A DNA stretch of 47,046 nt from Streptohalobacillus salinus (GTDB lineage Bacteria > Bacillota > Bacilli > Bacillales > Amphibacillaceae). The stretch is taken from contig NZ_QJJR01000013.1 of the NCBI RefSeq assembly GCF_003201605.1, positions 1-47,046 of the forward strand, written 5' to 3'. Position 1 is the first letter of the stretch. Every line of letters begins with the position of its first letter. A program made the position numbers and the translations under genes. Below, piece after piece: positions 16,312 to 25,171 of this stretch. The notes beneath the pieces are model-generated. The model was given only the letters and a program-made list of their open reading frames with translations. It had not been told where the DNA came from and made no database searches.

Positions 16312-18334
16312 GTTATCGATTGAAGCGATGATTGAGAAAATTAATCGTGAAGAAGTGTTTACGGCGACAAATACAGCCGGTGGCTTTACCTTGCATATTG
16401 AGAAATACGTGCCGTTTATTTGTGCAGCTGTCCATGACGGTAGCTCAATGAGTGATTACCTGACGGGTCAGTGTGCCCTTGATGAGCAATCGAGATGGAA
16501 TGAGGAAGATCCTTTCACGGGTAAATTTATTGAGTCGTTACCAATTAGAATCATCGGTAACGATTCCCGTTATTATTATGATTTGAACCGGGCAGAAGAT
16601 GCCGCGGTATATGATGTGGCTTGGGGGAAGGTTGTTTGGCGTGAACCACTGACCCCAGATATGAAGCTATTGAGTCTAAGTCGTCACCGTGAATTTTATG
16701 CTGTATTAAAAGCATTAGTTGCAAAGATTGAATCAAAGTTTGGTGCAGCGATGCTGTACGATATTCACTCTTACAACTACCGAAGAGATGTGGTTGAGCA
16801 CAAGCACCCGGTGTTTAACTTAGGTACGGAAAACATCAATAAAAATCGCTATGGTCGCTACGTGACGCGACTATTAAAAGAATTAACTAAAATTAGCTTT
16901 GATAACATCGAAAATACCGTTGCCGAAAATGAGGTCTTTTTTGGCCGGGGCTACGTTTCGAAATTTGTTACCTCAAATTTTGAGAACACGGTGGTGTTCC
17001 CGCTAGAGGTTAAGAAGATTTACTGTGATGAGAATACCGGAGATATGTTCCCGGAAGTGATTGATCGCATTTCTGAAGGAATGAAAAATGCGATCATCGC
17101 CACATCACTCTATTTTAATAACCGTGAATGTAAGCAGCGAATCAACAATAAAACGAAGCTCTTATCAAGTGTCGATGACCCGGTACTTCTCGCTGTTGAT
17201 AAAAAGCTCTACACCTTGCTGCGAAGTTTTGAAACCTTGTTGTACGTGAACCCAAGAAACTTAGAACAGAGCAAAAAGTTGTTTTTTGATTCGAATTATC
17301 GTAAAGTACCACAGTTCACCTACCGCCCGCTTAATATTGATGCCTATGAACTAAAGAAACGGCTCTACGAGTTACCGGTTGCCGATATATATGACATCTC
17401 TATTCAGCGCTTGTATAAAGATATTATCCGGGAGTACGCAATTACAATTGATATGTTGGCAGCACGAGGAACCGACGACTTCTTATACAATTCACTTAGG
17501 TTATACGGGAAGCCGGACAAAACGGATGTCATGAATGCCAATTACATTATCCAGTCCTATGGCTTAGATGATGAAGCACCGAAAACGCTCGGGAAAGAAG
17601 AGGTACGCGCACGCTTTAGTGCTGCCCTTAAGGCGTGGGACATGGGTGGGAAATTAACGTTCGGCAAGAACATGGCAGCCCGTGTAATGGTGAACTCGGC
17701 CAAAAAAACGTTAATTGTCAATGAAAAAGCTAACTTCAATGAAAATGACATAAAATTGTTGACCCAACATGAAATTGGGGTGCATATGTTAACGACAATC
17801 AATGCTAACAAGCAGCCACTTAAGTTTTTATCACTCGGGACACCAAACAATGTTGAAACCCAGGAAGGCTTAGCGGTCTTATCTGAATTCTTAACCGGTA
17901 CAATGCACATTAACCGGTTGAAAGACCTGGCTTACCGAGTCATTGCCGTTAATATGATGGTAAAAGGGAAAAGCTTTAGAGAAATCTTTGAGTATCTTGT
18001 TGATGAGTATAACTTTGGTCGTGATAAAGCCTTTGATTTAACGGCAAGAGTTATGCGTGGCGGTGGATTCACAAAAGATTATTTATACCTTAGAGGTTTC
18101 ATCAAAGTGTATAACCAGCATAACGCTGGGGAATCCTTTGATCATTTATTAATCGGTAAAACGTCAGTTGAATACAGCGGCTTATTGAAAGAGTTAATTG
18201 GGCGTGGTTACCTGAAACGCCCGCACCATGTGAACGATATTTTTAAAAATGGCGAGATTGATGATGCGACAATCAAATATATTTTAAAAAGCACGAAAGC
18301 GGTCGATGAAGCAGAAGGCCCGGTACTTAACTAA
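16304..18334 (+). CDS. N-formylglutamate amidohydrolase/QEGLA-motif (DUF1704) metallopeptidase fusion
   Basis: A 676-residue two-domain protein. Residues about 1-240 look like an N-formylglutamate amidohydrolase: AAVHDGSSM near residue 45 and the zinc-site-like AAMLYDIHSYNYRR near 155. Residues about 290-676 match the family named flavohemoglobin expression-modulating QEGLA motif protein (DUF1704): HEIGVH at 489-494, an HExxxH zinc motif as in the related eukaryotic MATCAP tyrosine carboxypeptidases, and ETQEGLAVLSEF shortly after. Proteobacteria usually encode these as separate neighbours beside a GshB-like gene; here two are fused and the third overlaps. Predicted: two hydrolases acting on the ligase's product or precursor. 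Product unknown. Confidence 0.82.
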   Translation: MYKLSIEAMIEKINREEVFTATNTAGGFTLHIEKYVPFICAAVHDGSSMSDYLTGQCALDEQSRWNEEDPFTGKFIESLPIRIIGNDSRYYYDLNRAEDAAVYDVAWGKVVWREPLTPDMKLLSLSRHREFYAVLKALVAKIESKFGAAMLYDIHSYNYRRDVVEHKHPVFNLGTENINKNRYGRYVTRLLKELTKISFDNIENTVAENEVFFGRGYVSKFVTSNFENTVVFPLEVKKIYCDENTGDMFPEVIDRISEGMKNAIIATSLYFNNRECKQRINNKTKLLSSVDDPVLLAVDKKLYTLLRSFETLLYVNPRNLEQSKKLFFDSNYRKVPQFTYRPLNIDAYELKKRLYELPVADIYDISIQRLYKDIIREYAITIDMLAARGTDDFLYNSLRLYGKPDKTDVMNANYIIQSYGLDDEAPKTLGKEEVRARFSAALKAWDMGGKLTFGKNMAARVMVNSAKKTLIVNEKANFNENDIKLLTQHEIGVHMLTTINANKQPLKFLSLGTPNNVETQEGLAVLSEFLTGTMHINRLKDLAYRVIAVNMMVKGKSFREIFEYLVDEYNFGRDKAFDLTARVMRGGGFTKDYLYLRGFIKVYNQHNAGESFDHLLIGKTSVEYSGLLKELIGRGYLKRPHHVNDIFKNGEIDDATIKYILKSTKAVDEAEGPVLN

Positions 18335-18420
18335 GGCGTGTGTCGTGACAGCAGTGACACATAACGCATCCGCAGCGCTTGAGATGGGTGTTCGTCTTTA
18401 ATATTCCTGATTCATTTGAA

Positions 18421-18465
18421 ACAGTCAGTCGTTATGCAACGTATGCATAACGACTGACTGTTTTT
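18421..18465 (+). terminator. Very strong terminator after the FGase/QEGLA operon
   Basis: An 18-bp perfect stem (18421-18438 with 18444-18461, arms beginning ACAGTCAGTC and ending GACTGACTGT) with a 5-nt loop, directly followed by a T run. Confidence 0.85.
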
Positions 18466-18495
18466 GTCATATGTGACACAAATGTCACATATGAC
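18466..18495. promoter_or_regulatory. Perfect inverted repeat upstream of the chemoreceptor
   Basis: Arms GTCATATGTGACA (18466-18478) and TGTCACATATGAC (18483-18495), 13 bp each with no mismatch, separated by CAAA. It abuts the preceding terminator and lies 133 bp before the chemoreceptor start. The TGTGA/TCACA halves recall CRP/Fnr sites, but the gap is 8 bp, not 6. It may be an operator or a second hairpin. Confidence 0.55.
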
Positions 18496-18627
18496 GAGAA
18501 ATTTATCAGAAGTCCTTAAAAACTTCTTTTTAATGGGAAATGATATGTGATATATTGAACGAGTAGGCATACTATTTTCTTATATAAAGGAAAAATGTTA
18601 AAAATATATCAATTTGGGGGAACAACG

Positions 18628-20343
18628 ATGAGAAGTATTAAGCAGAAAATGATGATGTTTTTTTCAGTATTGACATTGGTTATTGTATTAAGTATTAGTT
18701 TGTTAGGGTTTTATTTTTCTTCAAAACAAATGGAGGAAATGTTTTTAGATCAATCATTAACCCATACATTGACATCCGCTGAGATGTTGTTAGATAAAGA
18801 GGTTGGAACATTTACTGAGGCGAATAGCACCCTGACGACCGAGACAGGTGCAGAAGCTGATGACTTAAATGCAGAATTAGATGCGCTCGAGGGATCACTT
18901 GACAGTGTGTTTACCGTTTTTGATTACAATGATACGTTTACACGGGTGGCGACGAGTATTACCGATGACGGTGAGCGAATTGTCGGCACAGCCCTTACGT
19001 CAGATCAAGTCATTGAGGCATTAGAGAACAAACAAACGTATATTGGGGAAGCAGATATATTAGGAACAAGCTACTACACCGCTTACCAACCGATTGTTGA
19101 AGATGATGTGGTTATTGGTGCACTCTTTACGGGAGCCTTGAAGTCAGAGGTTGATGGTTTAATTGGGGGCTACCTTGACCGTTTACAAGGGATCTTTCTT
19201 ATTGTAGGGGTACTTGCGTTGGCTGTGATGTTGGTTGCAGTGTACTTTGTCGCCCAGTCAATTGCTGGACCGATTACGAAGCTAACTCAAACAGCAACGA
19301 AGCTTGGTGATTTTGATTTAACTGAGGATGTCCCAGAACACTTGACAACGAAACGGGATGAAGTCGGGGAAATTGCCTTGGCATTTAGCCATACATTAGT
19401 GAAATTACGCCAGATGGTTCGTGATTTACGACAAGCAAGTGAATCAGTCCATGATTCATCAGAGACACTGTCAACGAATGCTAGTCAAACGTCACAAGCT
19501 TCAAATGATGTTGCGCACGCGATGAATGAAGTAGCGAGCGGTGCTCAGACCCAAGCACAATCAATCGATGAAGGATCATTGAAAGCACATGATTTAGGCA
19601 AGCATATTGAGACAAACCAAGGACACATGCGCGCGCTGAATGAAGCAAATGCTTCCGTTGAATCAGCGGTTACTGGCGGGTTAACTGGCAGTGAACGGTT
19701 GTTGAAAAGTTCAAAAGAAAGTGAAAAACAAACGAAGGCGATTGAACAAAGCATTGGTAAGACCAATGCAAGTGCAAACGACATTTCAAAAGCAAGTCAG
19801 ATGATCGCTGCGGTTGCTGAACAAACAAACTTACTTGCACTTAATGCGGCAATTGAAGCTGCGCGTGCCGGTGAAGCTGGGAAAGGGTTTGCGGTTGTGG
19901 CTGATGAGATTCGAAAGCTTGCCGAGGAATCCACCCGTTCAACAACGGAAATTGATACAATCGTTGCTGAACTTCAAACAAACGCACAAAATGCGGTAAC
20001 GAATATGCAAGCTGTTCTTGATAGTTATCAAAACCAAGCAACAGAAGTTGCTCAAAATAAACAGAACTATCAAGTGATTCAAACAGCAATGGAGACGTCA
20101 CGAAGAGAAGTGGAAGCACTTACGGTAAACAGTGACACGATGGCCGTTAATAAAGACGAGATCATCGGTATTCTCGAAACACTTGCACAAATCGCAGAAG
20201 AGAATGCCTCTTCAACGGAAGAAGTATCTGCCTCTGTTGAAGAACAAGCCGCTTCCATTGATGAAATTTCAAGTGCGAGTGCATCGCTTGTACAGTTATC
20301 AAAGGATTTAGATCAATTGGTGCTACAGTTTAAAAACGACTAG
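18628..20343 (+). CDS. Methyl-accepting chemotaxis protein
   Basis: A 571-residue transmembrane chemoreceptor. TM1 is residues about 8-30. An extracellular single-Cache-type sensor follows (about 31-185; [36 protein letters not shown]), then TM2 about 190-215, HAMP about 216-270 and the long signalling coiled coil with the hairpin tip [36 protein letters not shown]. The tip would contact CheA/CheW. The sensor is unusually acidic. I chose ATG 18628, behind GGGGG, over an ATG at 18595. It is monocistronic, with terminators on both sides. The ligand is unknown; similar Cache sensors bind small organic acids. Confidence 0.92.
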   Translation: MRSIKQKMMMFFSVLTLVIVLSISLLGFYFSSKQMEEMFLDQSLTHTLTSAEMLLDKEVGTFTEANSTLTTETGAEADDLNAELDALEGSLDSVFTVFDYNDTFTRVATSITDDGERIVGTALTSDQVIEALENKQTYIGEADILGTSYYTAYQPIVEDDVVIGALFTGALKSEVDGLIGGYLDRLQGIFLIVGVLALAVMLVAVYFVAQSIAGPITKLTQTATKLGDFDLTEDVPEHLTTKRDEVGEIALAFSHTLVKLRQMVRDLRQASESVHDSSETLSTNASQTSQASNDVAHAMNEVASGAQTQAQSIDEGSLKAHDLGKHIETNQGHMRALNEANASVESAVTGGLTGSERLLKSSKESEKQTKAIEQSIGKTNASANDISKASQMIAAVAEQTNLLALNAAIEAARAGEAGKGFAVVADEIRKLAEESTRSTTEIDTIVAELQTNAQNAVTNMQAVLDSYQNQATEVAQNKQNYQVIQTAMETSRREVEALTVNSDTMAVNKDEIIGILETLAQIAEENASSTEEVSASVEEQAASIDEISSASASLVQLSKDLDQLVLQFKND

Positions 20344-20731
20344 GGCGGATGGAAAATCCGTGAGACAATGGCTTCTCGATTAGTGGTGAGGTGGCTGACG
20401 TAGAAGAGTGAAAGTGTCTAGATACCGCAAACGGTAGTTTCTTAAAAATAATAGATAGTCAAGCTACCTTGAATAAACGGCGAAACCCCTCGATTGATTT
20501 AAGGGTTTCGTCGTTTTTAGTGTAGACAGACCGCTTCAACGTGTGAAAAATAATTTAGGTATGGTCAGGGTGACATTTCTTGACGTCGCTTAAAGTGATG
20601 GCATAATAATCGAAACACGCGTGCTGTATTTATAAAACAACAGGGTTAAGCGTGATAAATAGACCAACGCATGCCGCTAAGCTTATGGTACACTAGAAAG
20701 AAATGGGACAGCTAAATTGGGAGGTATAACG
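20344..20731. other. Intergenic region between chemoreceptor and helicase genes
   Basis: It contains a terminator at 20477-20514, then about 170 bp without a frame, then an extended -10 TGGTACACT (20686-20694) that probably drives the helicase gene, and its ribosome site GGGAGGT. I looked for a Bacillus-type LexA box (GAAC-N4-GTTC) near this promoter and saw none. Confidence 0.5.
20477..20514 (+). terminator. Terminator of the chemoreceptor gene
   Basis: A 12-bp stem with one mismatch, ACGGCGAAACCC (20477-20488) / GGGTTTCGTCGT (20503-20514), running into a T5 tract. Confidence 0.8.
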
Positions 20732-23170
20732 ATGAAACTTAATGTCGAACAACGGCGGCTTGTTGAATTAGAACCACAAGGGCATTTAGCGGTAAAAGGT
20801 GTGGCGGGTTCAGGGAAAACGAGTGTTGCGATTCGTCGCCTATCGTTCCTAAAAGAGAACTATTGTTTTGAACCCGACGATAAAATTTTACTCGTTACCT
20901 TTAATAAGACCTTGCTGCATTTCATAAACTATCACTATGATAAATTGTCAGAAGCAGGTACCTATGCATCACTTCTAGCAACAAACGAGAAGAATACGAC
21001 CATCACAAACATTGATAAATTAATGTTTCAATCTTTCAGAAAGCGGAGCAACCGGCGTAACGCGCGTTATCAACTCGCCGAACCGGTTCAAAAACGACTT
21101 CAAGTGATGAACCAAGCGATTCAACAACTGATGACTGCATTTCCGGATGTGGCTTTATTAAAACCGAAATATAGCCGGTTTTTATTAGATGAAATTAGTT
21201 GGATTAAAGCGTGTGATATTGAAGCGCTTGAGGCCTATCAAACGATTGATCGGTTGGGTCGTTCGAGTGGCGCCAGTGGCATGCCGCAAAAAATCATCAA
21301 AAACTCAAGTACGCGTGAAGCGATTTACCGGTTGATGGAGCGGTATGATCAATTGCTTCTCGATGAGGATTTGATTGATTTTCAAACGATGAACATCATG
21401 GCGTTAAAGGAAGTTGAAGAAACAGACACGGAGAGTTACACCCACATTATCGTTGATGAAAGTCAAGACTTAACGAAAACACAACTACTGTTTTTACGTG
21501 CGATTCACCGTGATAAGCCGTACGGATCATTTATGTTTGTGGCAGATAATACCCAGAGCATTTATGCGAATTCCTGGTTAGGGAAAGGACGCTCCTATGC
21601 ATCAATTGGTTATGATATGAGCGGACGAACTCGGACCTTATCAAAGAATTACCGGACGACAACTGAGATTTCAAAGGCAGCTTACGGTTTAATTGCGCAT
21701 GATGAAGCAATCATGAGCAATGTCGATTTCGTTAAACCCGCTTTAATTGATCGGCATGGGCATGCGCCTATTTACCGCTTGTTTAAAAATCATGCCGACC
21801 ATCTCGCCTTTCTCACTGACGAAATTACTAAACTGCAGAATGATTACGCACTGAAAGACATTTGTATTGTTGCGAAAGAAAATCGCTTACTTGAAGACAT
21901 TGAACAGCATTTAACCAAGGCTGACATTCCCGCCCATCAATTAAAGGTGGCTGCGCCTGACTTTGACCGGGAAGCGATCAAGTGTTTAACGATGCATTCA
22001 ATCAAGGGGTTAGAGTTTAAAGTGATTTTACTCGTTCATCTTGATGAAGGGGTGCTACCAAACTTAAAACAAGTTGACCAAGAAGATGAAGCGACGGTTG
22101 CGACAGAAGAGCGTAAGCTCTTATATGTTGGCATGACCCGAGCAAATGATTTACTGTACATGACGTCAGTGAAAAAACCGTCGCGATTCCTTCGGGAAAT
22201 AAATGTCGATCATTTACGGATGTTACGTGACCAAAAGCTTCATCCCTATCAGACTGTACCGATTCCAGAGTATCGCTTAACTGATCAAGTGAATGATTTA
22301 AATGGAAAAGAAGAGAAGGTCAGACAATGGCTCATTAAAGAATTGGTTGAAACCTATCATTATCCCGACACACTGATCGCGCTTGAGTATCCCGTCCAAC
22401 AGTTCTCAAAACGCGGCTATGTCGACCTTGCTGTTTCAATCTATAAAGAAAATGAAAAACAGCCTTATTTCTTTGTGGAAACAAAAGCCCTCGGATCAGG
22501 CCTCGAAGAAGCAAAGGCGCAGTTAACAAGTTATTTACAGGCAGATACGCAGGTTCGTTACGGCATTGTGACAGATGGTTTAGAGCTACTTATCTTCGAT
22601 AAACAAGGGGATTATGTGACGGATATTCCGCCCTGTCAGCCGCAATTTCTGCCCCAAACAGAACATCAAAACGTCTATCATAATTTCAGAAACCAAAAAG
22701 ATTATCGCTATTTAGCGGATAAAGATGATGCGAGGCAAGTCACTGTGATCGATCAGGCCTCAGAGCTTGTCTTAGATGAAACCCTAGAACGCGTGCCGGT
22801 GATTGGCGATGTCGCTGCCGGGGTTCCAATTGCTGCGACACAACACTTTGAAGATAGCGTGTATTTGCCCCGTGGTTTTATCATCAGACAAGCAGAAACA
22901 TTCGCACTTACGGTTAAAGGTGACAGCATGATTAATATTGGCATTGATAAAGGAGATATCGTCATCGTCCATCGGCAACAGACAGCGGATGCGGGTGATG
23001 TGGTTATTGCGCTGATTGACGGTGAAGCGACAATGAAAACGTATCGCCCGATGGGCTCAGATATCTTGTTGCAATCAGAGAACTATAACTACGAACCGAT
23101 CATCATGCATGCGAGCGACATTGAGATTAACGGCAAAGTGATAGGTGTCTTAAAAAATAATGTGGTTTAA
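20732..23170 (+). CDS. UvrD-like helicase fused to a PD-(D/E)XK nuclease and a LexA/S24 peptidase
   Basis: An 812-residue three-domain protein. (1) About 1-515: superfamily 1 UvrD/Rep-type helicase with all motifs: Walker A GVAGSGKTS at 23-31, IIVDESQD, FVADNTQSIY, LSKNYRTT, MHSIKGLEFKVI, LLYVGMTRA. (2) About 530-640: an HsdR-N-like nuclease with Asp565 in GYVDLAV and ExK Glu583/Lys585 in VETKALG. (3) About 685-812: an S24/LexA peptidase with a predicted self-cleavage bond Ala696-Gly697 (DVAAGVP), catalytic Ser732 (KGDSMI) and Lys769 (EATMKTY). Spacings of 36 and 37 residues match LexA's 35 and 37. There is no DNA-binding helix-turn-helix. Single gene; the start follows GGGAGGT. Predicted: a nuclease/helicase controlled by self-cleavage, for DNA damage or phage response (inference). 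Confidence 0.88.
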   Translation: MKLNVEQRRLVELEPQGHLAVKGVAGSGKTSVAIRRLSFLKENYCFEPDDKILLVTFNKTLLHFINYHYDKLSEAGTYASLLATNEKNTTITNIDKLMFQSFRKRSNRRNARYQLAEPVQKRLQVMNQAIQQLMTAFPDVALLKPKYSRFLLDEISWIKACDIEALEAYQTIDRLGRSSGASGMPQKIIKNSSTREAIYRLMERYDQLLLDEDLIDFQTMNIMALKEVEETDTESYTHIIVDESQDLTKTQLLFLRAIHRDKPYGSFMFVADNTQSIYANSWLGKGRSYASIGYDMSGRTRTLSKNYRTTTEISKAAYGLIAHDEAIMSNVDFVKPALIDRHGHAPIYRLFKNHADHLAFLTDEITKLQNDYALKDICIVAKENRLLEDIEQHLTKADIPAHQLKVAAPDFDREAIKCLTMHSIKGLEFKVILLVHLDEGVLPNLKQVDQEDEATVATEERKLLYVGMTRANDLLYMTSVKKPSRFLREINVDHLRMLRDQKLHPYQTVPIPEYRLTDQVNDLNGKEEKVRQWLIKELVETYHYPDTLIALEYPVQQFSKRGYVDLAVSIYKENEKQPYFFVETKALGSGLEEAKAQLTSYLQADTQVRYGIVTDGLELLIFDKQGDYVTDIPPCQPQFLPQTEHQNVYHNFRNQKDYRYLADKDDARQVTVIDQASELVLDETLERVPVIGDVAAGVPIAATQHFEDSVYLPRGFIIRQAETFALTVKGDSMINIGIDKGDIVIVHRQQTADAGDVVIALIDGEATMKTYRPMGSDILLQSENYNYEPIIMHASDIEINGKVIGVLKNNVV

Positions 23171-23308
23171 TTAAGCTGGGCGTGAAGATCTGCAATTAAC
23201 GAGCCTGGCCAATCGCATGTTCAGCCCTTTATTGATTAGCCGTTTGAAGGGGCTATTTCTATGAAAAGTTAAGCCTTCAAATAATTAGACACGCTTCATA
23301 CTCCATAT

Positions 23309-23359
23309 AACCATAAAGAAGGACCACGTCGCATTGCGACATGGTCCTTCTTTATGGTT
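23309..23359. terminator. Long hairpin at the 3' end of the rgg gene
   Basis: An 18-bp perfect stem (23309-23326 with 23342-23359), extended by an inner GTCGC/GCGAC helix across one mismatch. There is no T tract on either strand. It lies between the convergent helicase and rgg genes and overlaps the rgg stop codon. It is likely a bidirectional transcript end or RNA stabiliser. Confidence 0.55.
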
Positions 23360-24224
23360 AGTCAGTGGCTGTATTATACATGGCTATCTCACTTTCAACA
23401 GACGTTTTTAAGCCCTCAAGCTCAAGCAATTCGAGGATGCTTAGGCCTTGTTGAATGAACGTGTCATCGTTCATGACCAAGCCTTTTCGGACGAGTAAGA
23501 CCGCTTTCATATCATAATAGCGCATCTGGGTAGCGTCTTTAATTAAATCATCAATTTCTGCGACAGTTACGGTATGCATCGGATCATAGAACATCTTGTA
23601 AGAGAAGGTATTCAGTTTCAAGGAGAACAAAATGGTTTTTTTTAACTGATACTCAAACCCTTGATACTTATCTAACGTAAGAACCGAGCGCTTATACATT
23701 TCCGCCATTGTTTCTTCTTCAAATAAAAACAAAATGTTATTAACCAGTAAAACATCATCAAAATACCACGTGTTTCGTTCGCTTAAATGCTCCCAAACGT
23801 CAGCTGCGATAACTTTGGCTTCTTCCATATTGTTTTCGTTTAATGCCAGCAACGCCTGACAGACCTGTTGAATGTTTTCGATATGCAGGTCGTCTTGTTT
23901 GCTTAAAAATGACTGGCATTGCTGAATGATTTTGTTGAGTTGAGCGACATCAAAATTCCCTCGCGTTTGTTTAAACGCATTTATAATTTCCCAGCGATCA
24001 TCAAAACGGTAGCCATTATAAATATAAAAGAACTCATCAAAGCTAATGTTAAGCCGACCCATGATGTTATGGAAGTTATCAATTCCTGGTGCAATCACGC
24101 CACGTTCGATCTTGCTGTAAGTCGTCCGGGACATCAGTTGGTCAGTAATATCCTTTTGTTTTAATCCTTTTCCGTGTCGAACACTTGTTAATGTTTGTGC
24201 AATTTGTTCCTTATCTAACGTCAT
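23358..24224 (-). CDS. Rgg/GadR/MutR-family transcriptional regulator
   Basis: A 288-residue protein with an N-terminal XRE helix-turn-helix (IAQTLTSVRHGKGLKQKDITDQLMSRTTYSKIERG, about 6-45) and a long all-helical, TPR-like repeat domain. That domain has the family's tryptophan/Leu pattern (NTWYFDDVLLVNNILFLF near 165-182). Rgg proteins are cytoplasmic receptors for short hydrophobic peptide pheromones. ATG 24224 has GAGGAG upstream; the longer frame to 24332 adds a non-homologous lead and is rejected. A pheromone-like 14-codon ORF lies divergently 120 bp away, and a palindrome lies between them, the usual rgg/shp arrangement. Confidence 0.85.
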   Translation of the reverse strand: MTLDKEQIAQTLTSVRHGKGLKQKDITDQLMSRTTYSKIERGVIAPGIDNFHNIMGRLNISFDEFFYIYNGYRFDDRWEIINAFKQTRGNFDVAQLNKIIQQCQSFLSKQDDLHIENIQQVCQALLALNENNMEEAKVIAADVWEHLSERNTWYFDDVLLVNNILFLFEEETMAEMYKRSVLTLDKYQGFEYQLKKTILFSLKLNTFSYKMFYDPMHTVTVAEIDDLIKDATQMRYYDMKAVLLVRKGLVMNDDTFIQQGLSILELLELEGLKTSVESEIAMYNTATD

Positions 24225-24267
24225 AAACAATACTCCTCTAAAAAATAATGTGATTATAGTGTTCATT

Positions 24268-24281
24268 ATAAGATATCTTAT
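24268..24281. promoter_or_regulatory. Palindrome between rgg and the peptide ORF, candidate Rgg site
   Basis: ATAAGATATCTTAT is a perfect 14-bp palindrome 64 bp before the peptide start codon. It lies near the expected -35 of weak -10 candidates at 24292-24302 (TAACAT or TATACC), a position suitable for an activator. Confidence 0.45.
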
Positions 24282-24344
24282 TAGAAAAGTGTAACATATA
24301 CCTGATAAAAGCATCCATTTCTTCTTCGACAAAGAGGTGAGCGC

Positions 24345-24389
24345 ATGTTTGAGATCTTAGTTGTTTGGTTAACAGGCGGAGGCGGCTGA
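24345..24389 (+). CDS. Short hydrophobic peptide (SHP-like pheromone candidate)
   Basis: A 14-codon ORF, MFEILVVWLTGGGG, with a good ribosome site (AAGAGGTGAGCGC before the ATG), divergent from rgg. Streptococcal SHP pheromones mature to short peptides that start with Asp or Glu, are rich in Ile/Val/Leu and often end in Gly-Gly (such as DILIIVGG). Here EILVVW...GGGG fits, but almost no leader precedes the Glu, so it may be exported nearly whole, as the leaderless RopB peptide SIP is. Too short for routine gene calling. Pheromone function is inferred from composition and position. Confidence 0.6.
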   Translation: MFEILVVWLTGGGG

Positions 24390-24497
24390 AAACAGTCGAA
24401 GGTCTTTTCTCAGGTAGAGCGAGTGCATCAAGCCCAGTAACATCGATTAATAAATAAAGCATCAACAGCTGATGAGCGAAATGAGGCTGTTTGGTAG

Positions 24498-24528
24498 AAA
24501 GGGTGGTGCTTTAATTGCACCATCCTTT
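24498..24528. terminator. Stem-loop after the peptide ORF
   Basis: A 12-bp stem with one G-T pair: AAAGGGTGGTGC (24498-24509) / GCACCATCCTTT (24517-24528). There is no T tract, so it may be a partial terminator or mRNA stabiliser between the peptide ORF and the next gene. Confidence 0.5.
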
Positions 24529-24600
24529 AAGAGAAAAACGATGTGGCAAGGTTCTTATTGTCAGTGAAGGATAGGGATAATTACGAAGGGGGCGTTTTTT

Positions 24601-25074
24601 ATGATCAAGTCACCGATTAAAGAAAACAAAAAGTTAGTGCTTAAAAATGTCTTAACGAAACACTATCAGCGGATAGATATTCATGCAATCAAAGCGACGA
24701 TCGATCAGTTTATTTATGAACTTCGGTTGCGACAAATTGAGACGACGGGACCACTTGTCGTTAGACGTAAAGGCGGAAGAATTGATAAAGACGGCAGGCA
24801 CACAACGGATTTAGAGGTGTTTATTCAAGCTGAAGCTTATCCGTGCAATCAAGACTATTTCCAAACAGCAGAATCGATTTGTTTTGATCGTTGCTTACAT
24901 CTCAGATACAAAGGCAAAAGAAGTCGGCTTCATTTTGCTTATTCGAAACTCGAACTTTACATTTTTAATCATGGATTAGTTACAGAAGATGATACCATTT
25001 CGGTCTACGTCCATGAGTATCAAGATCACGTGGAGATGGATGTTTTTAGACCGCTAAAACCCGTCTTGTCGTAA
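24601..25074 (+). CDS. Protein of unknown function, possibly GyrI-like
   Basis: A 157-residue soluble protein. The pattern TGPLVVRRKG near residue 48, an acidic strand LEVFIQAEAY, and YVHEYQDHVEMDVFRPL at the C terminus is reminiscent of small GyrI-like effector-binding or DUF5085-type proteins, but I cannot confirm the family. The ATG has GAAGGGGGCG upstream. It lies downstream of the peptide ORF on the same strand, so it is the most likely target of any Rgg-pheromone switch. It is followed by a strong terminator. Confidence 0.6.
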   Translation: MIKSPIKENKKLVLKNVLTKHYQRIDIHAIKATIDQFIYELRLRQIETTGPLVVRRKGGRIDKDGRHTTDLEVFIQAEAYPCNQDYFQTAESICFDRCLHLRYKGKRSRLHFAYSKLELYIFNHGLVTEDDTISVYVHEYQDHVEMDVFRPLKPVLS

Positions 25075-25171
25075 GCGAAAAGGTACGGTGAGGGGATAGC
25101 CTGTCGACGTTTAGGCAGTTGATTGACCCACAAAGAAGTTGACGTTTCGAAATGAATCATTAAAAATATAG

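Noticed and set aside
18517-18546. Sigma-D (motility) promoter before the chemoreceptor
   Set aside because: TAAA and AATGATAT are present but separated by 18 bp rather than about 15, and the GCC of the -10 is missing.
20640-20731. LexA box controlling the helicase-peptidase fusion
   Set aside because: No GAAC-N4-GTTC-type site is visible in the leader, so SOS transcriptional control is not supported.
24238-24465. 75-codon minus-strand frame covering the peptide ORF
   Set aside because: It overlaps the rgg promoter and the SHP-like ORF, has no ribosome site and no recognisable content.
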